Shown here piece by piece: positions 21,680-31,667 of a DNA stretch of 64,000 nt. The DNA comes from Diaporthe sp. PMI_573. Its lineage: Eukaryota; Ascomycota; Sordariomycetes; Diaporthales; Diaporthaceae. A model generated the notes under the pieces. It saw only the letters and a list, made by a program, of their open reading frames with translations. It was not told the DNA's origin and ran no database searches. The stretch's first letter is position 1; each line of letters begins with the position of its first letter. The DNA is taken from positions 248,001 to 312,000 of the forward strand of contig JAJTUP010000050.1 of NCBI GenBank assembly GCA_021399435.1, in the 5' to 3' direction. The position numbers were made by a program, and so were the translations under genes.

Positions 21680-22401
21680 TTTCGCCATCCGAGGAGGTAG
21701 ACCCAGTGTCCCCTCTTGTCCCATCCGCAAGTCTGGCTCTGTTCCCAGCCCGATTCGCGAGCTTTGGAACCAAGTTTAAAGGTGGCGAGTTGAGGCGACG
21801 AGAAACCGACGCCTTCGACTCGCCCGGCTCAAGCCTTCAATATTGGGTTTTGGGTCGACAAAGCACATCAAAACGTACGTGACATGAATTCTAACAGGTG
21901 AGAGGAACACCTTGTCTTGATTTTTCCTTTGTTGGGGTTCCATCTTTTTTTGGAGAAGTGAATTTGCACGATGGCGCAACGCATTTGATGAGCAACAAAC
22001 CAACGTGGAATAGCATTGATACCCGGCGACAGAGTTGGTATACAGTACTTGATTGCAGTGTGGTATTCCTATACTCTTCTCTTCTGTGGGCGATCTTCCA
22101 CCTTTCCTCTCCATATTTTTTTTTCTTTTCCGGTTTTTCTTTGTTCTCTCCGATCGTGGCCTGGGTTAGCCGCTCTCTCAGAACTCTCGGTTCGAACGTG
22201 GAAATGGGCGGTACTGGCTGGCTGGGGAAAAGAATTTGGGTTTTATTGGTACGGTAGCGAAGCGCGCGTGTCATGTTCTTTTCTTTCTGATTGCTTGTGC
22301 CATCCCGCCTCTGCTTCGGGGCTCCGAATCCAAGCGTTTGGAGCACGGCGTGGTCTTGTCTGCGAAGACTTTGGTAGGAGAGCTGCCGAATAGGTATTTA
22401 G
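21680..22401. other. Intergenic, bZIP 3' region
   Basis: Pyrimidine-rich sequence without a conserved reading. The 5' exons expected for the ferric-reductase remnant were not recognised here. Confidence 0.4.
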
Positions 22402-23195
22402 ACGGTCGCCGATCTCAAGCCGGAGTTTGCGTTGGGCCAACTTCGGTCCGTCTGTTCTTGTCTTGTCTTGATCACATGTCTCATTAATCTTGTCCTGCTG
22501 ATGTTAGGAGGCCACATGAACTTTCTAGTGGATCACTGCGGTATCGGCCTGGTAACTTTTGCGACAGCACACCGGTGGCTTGGACGGCTGTGCATCACAG
22601 AAGGCATCATACATGCGACAGCTGGATTCCTTGACCATCAGGCAGAACTGCGTAGCGTGCGAGGAATGGCAGGTCTTGTTGTACGTGTTCAGGCATCTTT
22701 ATACAACCGGGGCCTCACCAGCTGATTGTAATAGGGCTCAGCTGTGCTACTTGTAATGTTACTTTCCCCTCTTTTGCGCCGATATCTTCATGAGGTGTTT
22801 CTCTGGACTCATTTCCTTTTTGCGATCGTCGTCATCATATCTATTTATCTACACATGCCAAGCCGGCAACTACTCCATATCCCGGCCGTATATGTCCTCG
22901 CAGCATTGTCTCTGCTAGTCTTGATGGGCGCCACACAGCTCTTGCACCTTCTCTTTCGGAACATAAGACCGGGGCAGCCATTGAATGAGGCCTCAGTCCA
23001 ACAGATCAATTTCAAGAGACCAGACAAGAAAAATATCACCGTTATGGACGCCGTCCAAATACATGTGCGCCTCTCTGCTCCTTGGGTGCTGCGGCCCGAT
23101 CAATATGTTTACCTCTGCATTCCCGGAGCCGGCCTCGCGTCATTTGCCCAGATGCACCCGTTCTATGTAGCGTGGGGCTATCGCGGCAAGATATC
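22402..23195 (+). pseudogene. Ferric reductase / NADPH oxidase-family remnant (5' and 3' truncated)
   Basis: Two exons, 22402-22680 and 22735 to about 23195, join in frame over a 54-nt intron (GTACGT...TAG). The reading covers the ferric-reductase-like transmembrane domain: a helix at SCLVLITCLINLVLLML, haem-ligand-type His in AHRWLGR and IIHAT, and HEVFLWTHFLFAIV with IYLHM. It then covers the start of the FAD-binding barrel (RPDQYVYLCIP, HPFYVAW). The FAD/NADP half is missing because the sequence changes abruptly to a gag fragment on the other strand near 23,195. The 5' part is also not found. FRE proteins reduce extracellular ferric iron at the plasma membrane; this copy cannot. Confidence 0.78.
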
Positions 23196-23417
23196 GGAAG
23201 TACTTGCTGCCTTGTCTAGCTTAAGCTTAGCAGTTAGGTACGGTATCCATATGTCGTAATCTGTGATATCGTCGAGCTTGTCTGGCTCGGGAAGAGCCAC
23301 ACTCGAAGATGGTGCCATGAAGACCTCATCGATAATGTCCTTCAGTTCGATAATTTGCCTCTTCAGTGCAGTCATTTGTTGTTGCCATCCGGCAGTCGTC
23401 TGAGGCTGAAGCGCCAT
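23178..23417 (-). pseudogene. Retrotransposon gag N-terminal fragment
   Basis: A 79-codon minus-strand reading starting MALQPQTTAGWQQQMTALKR, with a coiled-coil segment (ALKRQIIELKDIIDEV), then LPEPDKLDDITDYDIW and YLTAKLKLD. This layout is typical of the beginning of fungal LTR-retrotransposon gag proteins. It breaks the ferric-reductase remnant and itself ends after about 80 codons. Confidence 0.55.
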
Positions 23418-23910
23418 TGTATTTGATTGAGCGAGAAGTTGTGTTCAAGACAAGGTGATCAGAACTAGAGATGGTGTTGAATCTGGCTCTACTTATACTC
23501 AATACTTCATACTGTACTTGTGAAGAGATGACATGTATCTACTATAAACACAATGCTGTGTATCGGTGAGGGTACTTTCACGCCTTATTTGCAGTAAAGT
23601 ACATTGACTACTGTACCATAAAAGATGCTGGCGTGAAAATTAAAGGTAGAACTGTTGTATAACGCACGGTACTTATGAAATTACTGTCGTTCCTCTGCAA
23701 ACGCATTAGCTAGTACAGTGCGGTTCCGCGTTGCTGTACTCTATATGTAAACCGTTAAAGTTTACTCTAGAATCTCAAGTACAGTAGGTAAAACAGTCTT
23801 TTTTGTTGTAGGGGAAAACTACAATGTTCTAATAGCAAGATACGATGTACATTTGCTCTACTATACAACAGTTTGAATTTTCATTACAGCACAGGACTTC
23901 CTATTGTACA
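23418..23910. other. AT-rich spacer with TACTGTA motifs
   Basis: No gene seen. It may hold the LTR/leader belonging to the gag fragment on the minus strand. Several TACTGTA/TACAGTA words are present. Confidence 0.35.
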
Positions 23911-24529
23911 CTACTCTACTTTGCTGATTTGTTTAGGAGGAGTGTAAGGCGGAAAGGCATCTTTGTGTTGGTACTGTGCTAATGTATACCATATTTGCAA
24001 GCTATGTGCAGAAAAACAATTTTGTCTGAGACATTGGAAAATCGATTCCACCACAACATTCAATAAGTCATAATCCAATGACCCTGATTGATCTTTCTGG
24101 GCCTCTGCTAGGATTTCGTATTTCTTCCTGGCCCACAAGCTTCCAAGCAACCGAACCGTCTCCTCTATATAGCTTCCCGCCCACGCATTACTGGGTCGTT
24201 CCTGGTAAGCAGAGATAATATCCCAGATCTCAAACCATTGCTCCTGACGATCAAGTCCCCGCTTTGAGCCTTGATTGAGATATCTCCTCTGTGCCTCTGT
24301 TATGCCGTCGAAGCCAGGACGCTCTAACTTATCGCAGTCTTCGTGCCTTACATGCTGATCCCTCATGTCAGCAGTCTTGAATATACTAAAGCAACGTGCG
24401 CAGTAGTAATCAGGCTGCTTGTGGCGCCTGTAGATGTGCTGCTTGACATCTTTGATGCGCTTCTGTTCGTATTTCGAACAACCATAGTATTTCAGCGGAT
24501 TCAGTCTTTGGAAAGTATGAGGCCTCGGT
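23911..24529 (-). pseudogene. Fungal C2H2 zinc-finger protein gene, cut by hAT B
   Basis: The minus-strand reading runs from the hAT B boundary to a stop at 23,911. It contains KYYGCSKYEQKRIKDVKQHI, a C2H2 unit (YYCARCFSIFKTADMRDQHV, then H), then CDKLERPGFDGIT and QEQWFEIWDIIS. These motifs define a family of fungal C2H2 proteins common in Fusarium-like genomes, with the QWFEIWDI block after the fingers. The family's function is unknown. The 5' part should lie beyond 27,438, but only a stop and a short unrelated-looking frame (27,461-27,655) are seen there. The gene was probably already broken, or an intron boundary lies at the insertion site. Confidence 0.72.
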
Positions 24530-27430
24530 CAGGGTAGGGAATCAATCCACGACTTCCACGGTATTGATCAATATGTTGACTTCAATCCACGTCAACGTCA
24601 ATCCACGAGACCTATTGTTACGTAATCAATCCATCCACGGTTGGGGCTCGTGGATTGAGATGTGGATTGACGTGGACGCTAGTCAGGGGTATGGGTACCC
24701 TGATATATGTCGTTAATATTTGCTACGTATCTCTGCGCAAACACTAACAGATCTAATCAGGCAAACGTCGGACGCGTTGTGGCACGTCGCGACGCGTTAT
24801 AACGCCTGAACCCGAATGTCTCCTCCTTTACTCGATTCATACGCTCGGTGAACCTTCAACTTCGAGATGGCGGACTTACCTCTTGACCCTGAACTACCGA
24901 CCAACAACGAGGGGCATGCCGAGGTCCCTCGGCGTTCTCTAGATCCAGACCCTGAACTCCGCCAGCCTTCTACTTGGGCACCAACAAGTGATGAGGAGCG
25001 GAGAATCTTCCGCGTCTGGAAGGGATTTACGTTGGCCGAGCGCAGCAAAGATACCCTATCATGGGTATGGAACTACGGGGTCGAGATTCAATCCAAAACA
25101 TCCCGACGATGGATCTGTATGCCATGTGTGCGCCAGAAGACCCCCACGCCACAGTCATACGAATCCAAAGGCACCCAAAACGCTGAACTCCACCTCTGGA
25201 AAGCTCACGGCTACTGGGATCCATCAGGACGACGATCAACACCATCAGAGAAGAAAGGAGGCAAGAGGGTTCTTGCTTCTATTTCGGACTTCATGAGCCT
25301 CAAACGTTCCGATCCAAAGGAGCAAGCGCTGGCCAATAGCTTGATCAAACGCTTCGATCGAGGAGAGTTCCAGAAGCTCATTGTCAACTGGATAGTCGAA
25401 AGCCAGCAATCGTTCAAGCAGGTTGAACACCCTCGATTGCAACAGATTTTCGAATACCTCAATCCGGCGGTCAAGGTTACGAGTGCGCACATTTCGGCGA
25501 AGACTGTGCACAGACTGGCGGTTCAACAATTCGAGCGATATCATGGCACGGTCCAGCAGGTCTTGAAGAGGTCGTCGGGTCAGATCCACATTGCCTTTGA
25601 CGGCGCAAAGACTAGGAATCGTCACGCGTTATGTGGCGCGACGGCTGTCTTCAGAGACCACGAGAATCAGCTCCAAAAAGTTGTGCTCGGCATTCCGGAG
25701 CTGGTAGAACGACATACTGGCGAGAACATTGCCGCCGAGATCCTCGAGATCATTAGGTCGTTTGGCATCGAGGACAAGGTCGGTTACTTCACTCTCGACA
25801 ACGCAGCAAATAATGAAACGGCAATGGCAGAGATTGCAGAAGAGCTGAAGTTCGACCCGGTTCAACGACGAGTTCGATGCATGGGACACATCCTTAACCT
25901 TGTTGTTAAATCCCTTCTCTTTGGAAAGGATGTTGATGCGTTTGAGAAATCTCTCGTCGAGGAGGAGCCTTTGGCGAGAGCAACCCATGACCAGTGGATG
26001 CGGAAGGGTCCTGTCGGGAAAGCGCATAACTTCGTCGTTTGGGTCCATCGGGCCGACTTACTGACTCAGTTGCTTCGTCAACTGCAACGAGACTCATTTG
26101 CAGCTTCTGGCGAGCCTGAAAGTGGAAAGCAACGGCCAGTTGACGTTGTCCTTGACAACGATACTAGATGGTTGTCCCAATACTACATGATAAAACGAAT
26201 GCTTCGCTTGCAGCCCGTCTACGAAGAATTCATCGCCAAAGCCAAGCGGCTATTCCGAGACGCTCGGAAAGGTGAGGGTGGACAGAAGCTTCCTCCCTGC
26301 CTCGAGGAGTCGAGCTTCATCAACGAGAGCGATTGGGCGGTGCTGAGGACATTTGATGAGATACTCTCTGATTTCCACGTCGTTGTGCAAGTACTTCAGG
26401 GAGACGGACAGTCGCGATGTCGATCGTCTGGAGTTAGGGAAGCTTTTGGTTCCATGACTGATGTGCTGGAGGCGTTCGAATTTCTACTTGGGAGGCTCGA
26501 GGACGCAAAATCGCGTATTGAGAGGCATCCTGAACCGGAGCAATTCTGTGTCAATATCAACCTTGGCTGGAAGAAGCTCGATAAATATTACAATACTTTG
26601 AGGGACTCGCCAGCATACTACGCCGCCGCCGCCTTGCATCCTAGCCTACGATGGGACTATTTCGACGAGGTTTGGGGTCAACAGCATCCAGGTTGGGTCG
26701 ATGAAGCGAAGGAAATCGTACAACGTCTTTGGGATACGGAATACAGAGACCTACAGATCACAGTCACCTCTCCTGAAGGTCCGGTTGTGAAGAGGCGAAA
26801 GACGACTTTGTCCTCCTTTGATCGGTATCGCAACCGATACCGTCAAAGCCAACCGTCCGCTGCTCAAGCGGATGAATATATCCGCTGGCAGGCCAGTGTG
26901 TCTGGGAGCGACAAGGACGTCGCAGACCCAGTTGAGTATTGGGTCCTCAAGAGGTTTGAGTATCCAAGGCTATCTCGAATGGCTCTTGACGTCATGACAG
27001 TGCCGGCCATGAGCTCGGAGTGCGAGAGACTGTTCTCCGCCACCGGGTTGATGGTCACGCCCCTCCGAAACCGCTTAGACGCCGGGACGATTGGACTAAT
27101 CCAAACGCTGCGATCTTGGTTACGCGCAGGCATTATCGAAGATGTCGATAGCATACTGCTTGACGATACAGCGTTACAGGAGGCTGTTGAACGGGCTGGT
27201 TTGGAGGAGCGCCAGGAGTAAGGCAATAGAAAGTTTCGGCGACGGGTTCCCGAATTGCCCGATTAGGAAATCCGAGGTAATGTGACAGGGGTCTTCCACG
27301 GGTTCAATATTATGGACATCAATCCACAGATGGCTTCGTGGAAGTCAATCCACGAGCACTTTGCTGAGTAAGCCGTCAATTCCATCCACAAAGTCGGATA
27401 TTGACGTGGATGGATTGATTCCCTACCCTG
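24530..27430 (+). mobile_element. hAT transposon family B, intact
   Basis: A 2,901-bp element with terminal repeats CAGGGTAGGGAATCAATCCA at both ends. It is flanked by the perfect 8-bp duplication GCCTCGGT (24522-24529 and 27431-27438). TCAATCCACG and related words are repeated inside both ends. With a full open transposase it looks autonomous and recent. It sits in a C2H2 zinc-finger gene remnant. Confidence 0.96.
24867..27221 (+). CDS. hAT family B transposase (784 aa, apparently intact)
   Basis: A single open frame of 784 codons from ATG 24867. The N-terminal DNA-binding block (FTLAERSKDTLSWVWNYG, RRWICMPCVRQKTP, NAELHLWKAHG) is a BED-like Cys/His module. Catalytic segments are IHIAFDGAKTRNRHAL (first Asp, about residue 248) and GYFTLDNAANNETA (second Asp, about 311). 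Then come RCMGHILNLVVKSLLFGKD, the DNDTRWLSQYYM block and the hAT dimerisation domain LSRMALDVMTVPAMSSECER near residues 700-760. It would excise and integrate the surrounding element with 8-bp duplications. Families A, C, F and I carry broken relatives, so this is the reference copy for the clade in this window. Confidence 0.93.
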   Translation: MADLPLDPELPTNNEGHAEVPRRSLDPDPELRQPSTWAPTSDEERRIFRVWKGFTLAERSKDTLSWVWNYGVEIQSKTSRRWICMPCVRQKTPTPQSYESKGTQNAELHLWKAHGYWDPSGRRSTPSEKKGGKRVLASISDFMSLKRSDPKEQALANSLIKRFDRGEFQKLIVNWIVESQQSFKQVEHPRLQQIFEYLNPAVKVTSAHISAKTVHRLAVQQFERYHGTVQQVLKRSSGQIHIAFDGAKTRNRHALCGATAVFRDHENQLQKVVLGIPELVERHTGENIAAEILEIIRSFGIEDKVGYFTLDNAANNETAMAEIAEELKFDPVQRRVRCMGHILNLVVKSLLFGKDVDAFEKSLVEEEPLARATHDQWMRKGPVGKAHNFVVWVHRADLLTQLLRQLQRDSFAASGEPESGKQRPVDVVLDNDTRWLSQYYMIKRMLRLQPVYEEFIAKAKRLFRDARKGEGGQKLPPCLEESSFINESDWAVLRTFDEILSDFHVVVQVLQGDGQSRCRSSGVREAFGSMTDVLEAFEFLLGRLEDAKSRIERHPEPEQFCVNINLGWKKLDKYYNTLRDSPAYYAAAALHPSLRWDYFDEVWGQQHPGWVDEAKEIVQRLWDTEYRDLQITVTSPEGPVVKRRKTTLSSFDRYRNRYRQSQPSAAQADEYIRWQASVSGSDKDVADPVEYWVLKRFEYPRLSRMALDVMTVPAMSSECERLFSATGLMVTPLRNRLDAGTIGLIQTLRSWLRAGIIEDVDSILLDDTALQEAVERAGLEERQE

Positions 27431-27438
27431 GCCTCGGT

Positions 27439-28539
27439 TAAGGATGAACTGGACGCTGTTTTAAACAAGGGCAAGATACGCTTCGAGCTCCTGTGGGCTT
27501 TCTTCGAGCCCTTCGACTAGCTCTGCCTCCACTGCCCGCACACCGACGTGCCCATGTGCGTCACGTACCAAAGCGGTGAACAGGGGACAGACCACCATTA
27601 CCAACCCTGTTTCTCCATCATCAGTCATTATCTGAGCCGTTGCAAGGACGGTCAATACTTACTTCTTGCCTACTCCACTTGACATGGTTGCCTTGTCGTT
27701 GCCTGGTGTGATACAGGGACACGGTCCCAGTCACTAACCCCTTGTGGACCTGAAGTCGGGCGCTTCGACCAGGCATTGTACTTCTCTAGGTGCGGTGCTT
27801 TTGCTGGGAGAATGTACAGTATGATATGGAAGTACACCACTATGCTTCTAGAGCCGCAAAAGTGGTAGAGCCCAACACTTATAAATGATGTACAGTGCTA
27901 AACTGAAGTACTGTATCTGAGAAAAGCATGAGTACTTTACGCGTCGACGCTCAACCTCTTCTCGACGTCGTGGCTGCTGGTGCCATGTCGGGTATTACTC
28001 CGAGAGCCTGGGGAGAAGTCCTTCGTCGGGCGAGCTGGACTCCTGATCCAAAGAGGATGGGACCCTGCCTCGCTGAGGGTCCCTTGAGCTTCAAGGGGCA
28101 TCACAGTTTCCTTGTTGGGTAATTTTCGTCTCGAATGTATTTCCACCGACGACGACGACCTCACACAGCGCTGGCTATAGTGTCCTTGATATAACCTGTT
28201 TCTCCAGGGGCGATGGTAAGATAAGCTGCTATAAATTTTGCGACGCTTAAGGTATTAAAAAATCGATAGGGAGGCGAGGAGGTGTGGTACTATAGTTATT
28301 ACAACAAACAAAGTATTGGTATAGATATGTAACAATTTTCAGGGAATAATTCTGGTTTTTTAGACCGGTGTGAAAGGCTGGACCCACCATGTCGGACCCA
28401 TCTAAGAACTGGGCTTGGTAATAGCGATATATTCCTTTGGTGAGGGAAGCGCATGCAGTGAAGACGGATATGTAAGTGCAAATTCGGAGTTGCGTGGTGT
28501 TGGCACTACGTGTTGATACGACTCGTCAAATTCGCTCGT
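27439..28539. other. Spacer without an assignable gene
   Basis: Short frames exist on both strands (27,461-27,655 minus; 27,928-28,122 plus), but none shows a recognisable family. TACTGTA-type words occur near 27,825-27,915. Confidence 0.35.
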
Positions 28540-29078
28540 CTAAAGGCAAATTAGGCATGGGACTCTGCCTTCGCGATCACATTGCACAGCGTCGTCCAGG
28601 GCGTAAGGATAAGGGTTGTAGAAATCATGAGGGAATTCGTAGCAATGATGGGCTAACCATGCTGTTTGGTATTCTTCTGGCAAGACATCCAGCTGGACGT
28701 TTGGCTTAAATGATACCCACAATTCCTGCAATGTGGGAATGAGGTCTAGAAAATCGAAGACGCTGTCGCTGTGGTCCAGAACAATCTTCTCCAGGTAGAG
28801 AACATTTTCTCGCAGCTGATCATCAAGTTCCTTGATATCCCCCGCGAGATGGAATACATCGCACGCAAAGTTGACAGCAAGGTGACCATCCGACTCTCCA
28901 TACGCCAGTGAGTCATGGCCATGGCGGAAATAGTTTTCGAAATATATTGCAAAGCTGTCTTTGCACACCATTGCGCAAATGTCGCATCAAACAATCTCAG
29001 CACGTCACACTCGGCATTAAACCGAAGCTTTCCTCTCGTGCATTCATTGATCGTGGGAAACGCAGCCTCCAAACTGGA
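28540..29078 (-). pseudogene. 2EXR-type protein remnant
   Basis: The minus strand carries FPTINECTRGKLRFNAECDVL near 29,040, then after a one-base frame change MVCKDSFAIYFENYFRHGHD and HLAVNFACDVFHLAGDIKEL, ending at a stop at 28,540. RFNAECDVL followed by a GHLAVNF-type segment resembles the middle and end of fungal 2EXR proteins. The N-terminal leucine-rich 2EXR motif is missing and a frameshift near 28,965 divides the reading. Function of the family is unknown. Confidence 0.5.
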
Positions 29079-30299
29079 GGGCCGGCACCCCCTCATAGGC
29101 AGACTGTCGGGCGCCTGTTCCGCCGCGCTGCGAACTATCCAGCCTCACCTCCAAGATCACCCTGTTGGCGGTCACCGTCATGCTGGCCGCCACGCCGTGA
29201 TCGGATGCAAGTTCCAGCAGGCCCGTCATCAAGCGGTCCGTCAACGCGTTAACCACATCTGTCCCCGCCCCTGCTAGCGGTTTCAGGCTGCTGCTGGCCC
29301 CGGCCTCTTCTTTTTCCTGTTCTTCCCCCCTGTGCCTCTTCCTGGCCCGTGGCTTATCGCTTATTCCCGCCTCTTCTGCTCGATGCCGCTTATTTCTGGC
29401 GCCGGCGCCCTGGCTCTTGTCGCCGACCACGTGCGACCCACATGCGCGCACTGCAGCCTGCTGCTGCTCATTCGCACCGCCGTCCTCAGACCCTCGGTTT
29501 TTTTGTAGCTGTAGCCCACTAGGCGGCGGGTTCTGCGGCTCTTCTTCCATCGCTCTGGCCTCTACCTGTGCTGGTTCCCCCACCCTTGCCACTTCATGCT
29601 CAACAGTAATGGTTCCCTCCGCTGCCACGAGTATTGGTGTGTCGTCGTCCTGTCGTTTATGCCCGGGACTCGAGGACTGCTGGCCCTCAGCACCAATTGC
29701 CGTCCGCGCTGCCTCCTCCACTTCTGCTGCCTGCGTTTCTTGGTTTGGTCCTTGCGTGTCCGGGAGCTGCCACAAGGCGTCGGCGAAGTTGACGAGTTTG
29801 ATGGAGCAGGACTCATTCCCGGTGACCGTGGATGCGGGTACCGACTCCTGCGTAGGATCAGGACACAGCTGAGAGGCCCACGGCGTGTTGCCGGCCATCT
29901 TGCTGCGCGCAACTTGCGTGTGGGTGTAACGGTTCTCATGCTCCTCCTCGTGGTCCTCCTCGTGGCCCCAGCTGTCGGCATGTCAATGGCTTCTTTTCGG
30001 CGCAAGGATATGGAGATGGCCCACCTCCACTCTTCCGCCTGCCCATGGACTATGCGGCGCGGCGGCGGGCTTATAGCACGGAAGGCACAGCCGGTCGTCC
30101 ACATCTTGTCGTCTGGGCAAATGACTACATCGTCGTCCTCGCCCTTCATTGCCTGGGTCGGGGTTTCGGGTACTTCCCTCCCCTCAGACTCGTCGTCCTC
30201 GCTCTGGGTGCTCACTTGGGAGTCCCCTATTTCTATTATGGTGTGGTTCTTGGCAGCGACTGCCATTGCGGCGGGAATATCATGTGTTGGTGATGACAT
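29044..30299 (-). CDS. Low-complexity, probably nuclear protein (400 aa, two exons)
   Basis: Exon 1 (30299-30025) and exon 2 (29971-29044) join in frame over a 53-nt intron with a weak donor GTGGGC, branch CATTGAC and a CAG acceptor. The phase agrees on both sides. The product is 400 aa, rich in Glu, Ala and Gln. An N-terminal acidic part contains IIEIGDSQVSTQSEDDES and PETPTQAMKGEDDDVV. A WTTGCAFRAISPPPRRI patch precedes the splice, and basic clusters KRHRAEE and KPRARKRHR make a bipartite nuclear signal near residues 290-320. The C-terminus has a short ordered segment (MTVTANRVILEVRLDSS). No domain is recognised. The stop lies in sequence that overlaps the 2EXR remnant, so the C-terminus may be a fusion. 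Function unknown. Confidence 0.5.
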
Positions 30300-31667
30300 G
30301 AAATGCGAGACAGAGGGGGCCGAGGGTTTGGAGCCTTTTTGGGGAGAGGGGGGATTGCTGGTGTATTTATACCAAAGCACTGGCAGGTACCGCAGTGAGC
30401 TTGGCTTCTAACGGTTTGTCCGCTACTGTTAGGCACGCCGCAGTAGGAAACAGCAAGCTTCGTAGAAGCGCTATCGAGGCCTCCACTGCTGAGTTTCCAC
30501 AAGACCGCGTCCCGCTTTTAACCTCTTTGATAGCCTTCAGGGCCAGGCTTGCGTTCCTTTTGTCTGATGCCCGGGGAGAAGCCCGAGCGCCGCTACTATC
30601 AGATCTCATACTGTCGGTGCTTTCGAAAGACCTGCAGGAGGCCTGAAAAGAGACGCCGTCCGAGCCGTAGTCGGCTAATGTATGGAGAGTTGTCCTCGCG
30701 TACCTCGGAACGAACAACGGCGGGCTCAGGGCAGCCGGGCATAACGGGAGCTGCGCAGTCCTGGCGACATAGACAGAGATCACGTGCCTATTATTGTCAT
30801 CGGGAACAAAGCAGACCTTGAAGATGAAAGAGAAGTCTCGCGTGAAAAGGGATTAAGCATGTCTGGGAAGGCCCTTGTTATCTTTTGTTTATACTTTGTT
30901 TGTTTCAGCGGAGATCTTCTACTGTGAACCTGAAAGAGTTTTAAAATCTAGATTCGGAATAATTCGGATTGTTCCTCTGCAGGCCCCGACTACAGAGCGA
31001 CGCTTCATTAAGCAATCATCTAACCTCGAGTCCGCATTGCAAATGCTGGCAGAGGCCTTCAGATCCCTCTTCTCTATGTTATAATTTGCCATAGCTAAGG
31101 AAGTATATACTTGAATCTGCCTGGCTGAATGTTGCCTGAAACGTGTAGCGGGATGGCTATCCACGATGAGTATATAAGGGGTTAAACTTACTTCCCTCCA
31201 CACCAACCAACCGGTGACTCACGAGAAGGAGTACAATATTTCAAGAGTCATATTGTATTATATATATTTATTTACAGTACTTTCAATTTGTACTTCTGCT
31301 CATCGCAGTGTTTGTTTTAGTCATACCTCCTTTATTGCCAAAGATCAGAGATTGTATTGTATTGTCGCATTCCATTACTGTACAGTACTTGCCGGTAGTA
31401 CAGTTTCTATTCCAGTTCCCACTCGGGCACGCGACCTCGAAAAGAAGTCACCCACCCGTTTGCCGGCCAGTACGGGATGAGGCATCAAGTCGGCTGCATT
31501 CATCCCTCCCGTTCCATTGTACCCGATCGAACCCATGTTGGCTGCCTACCGAATTACGTACTCGACACGCCGCAGCTATTTATCTCACTGTCGAATCCGT
31601 CAGCTTGCTAAAAACTTGAGCCCTCCTTCGTCCTCCCTTTGCTTACTACTCATGTCTTGTTCGGAAT
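30300..31667. other. Region between the nuclear-type gene and the DNA-ligase-like gene
   Basis: It holds a Ras-like scrap (listed separately) and TACTGTA-motif clusters near 31,265-31,400. Pyrimidine-rich sequence with TATTTAT near 31,577 just upstream of the ligase-like start may be its promoter. Confidence 0.4.
30770..30860 (+). pseudogene. Ras-type small GTPase fragment
   Basis: One plus-strand frame reads VPIIVIGNKADLEDEREVSR, the G4 guanine-specificity motif (NKxD) and flanks of Ras-family GTPases. No P-loop, switch or G3 motif is found upstream. Downstream only a faint helix-like continuation is present. It is a transposed or decayed scrap. Confidence 0.55.

Noticed and set aside
20255..21882. 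Large antisense and alternate frames across the bZIP gene
   Set aside because: Shadows of a GC-rich gene; the bZIP frame alone carries a conserved domain.
30367..30783. 138-codon minus-strand frame that could be an N-terminal STAND-type domain
   Set aside because: Only vague helical similarity; no conserved motif to support it.
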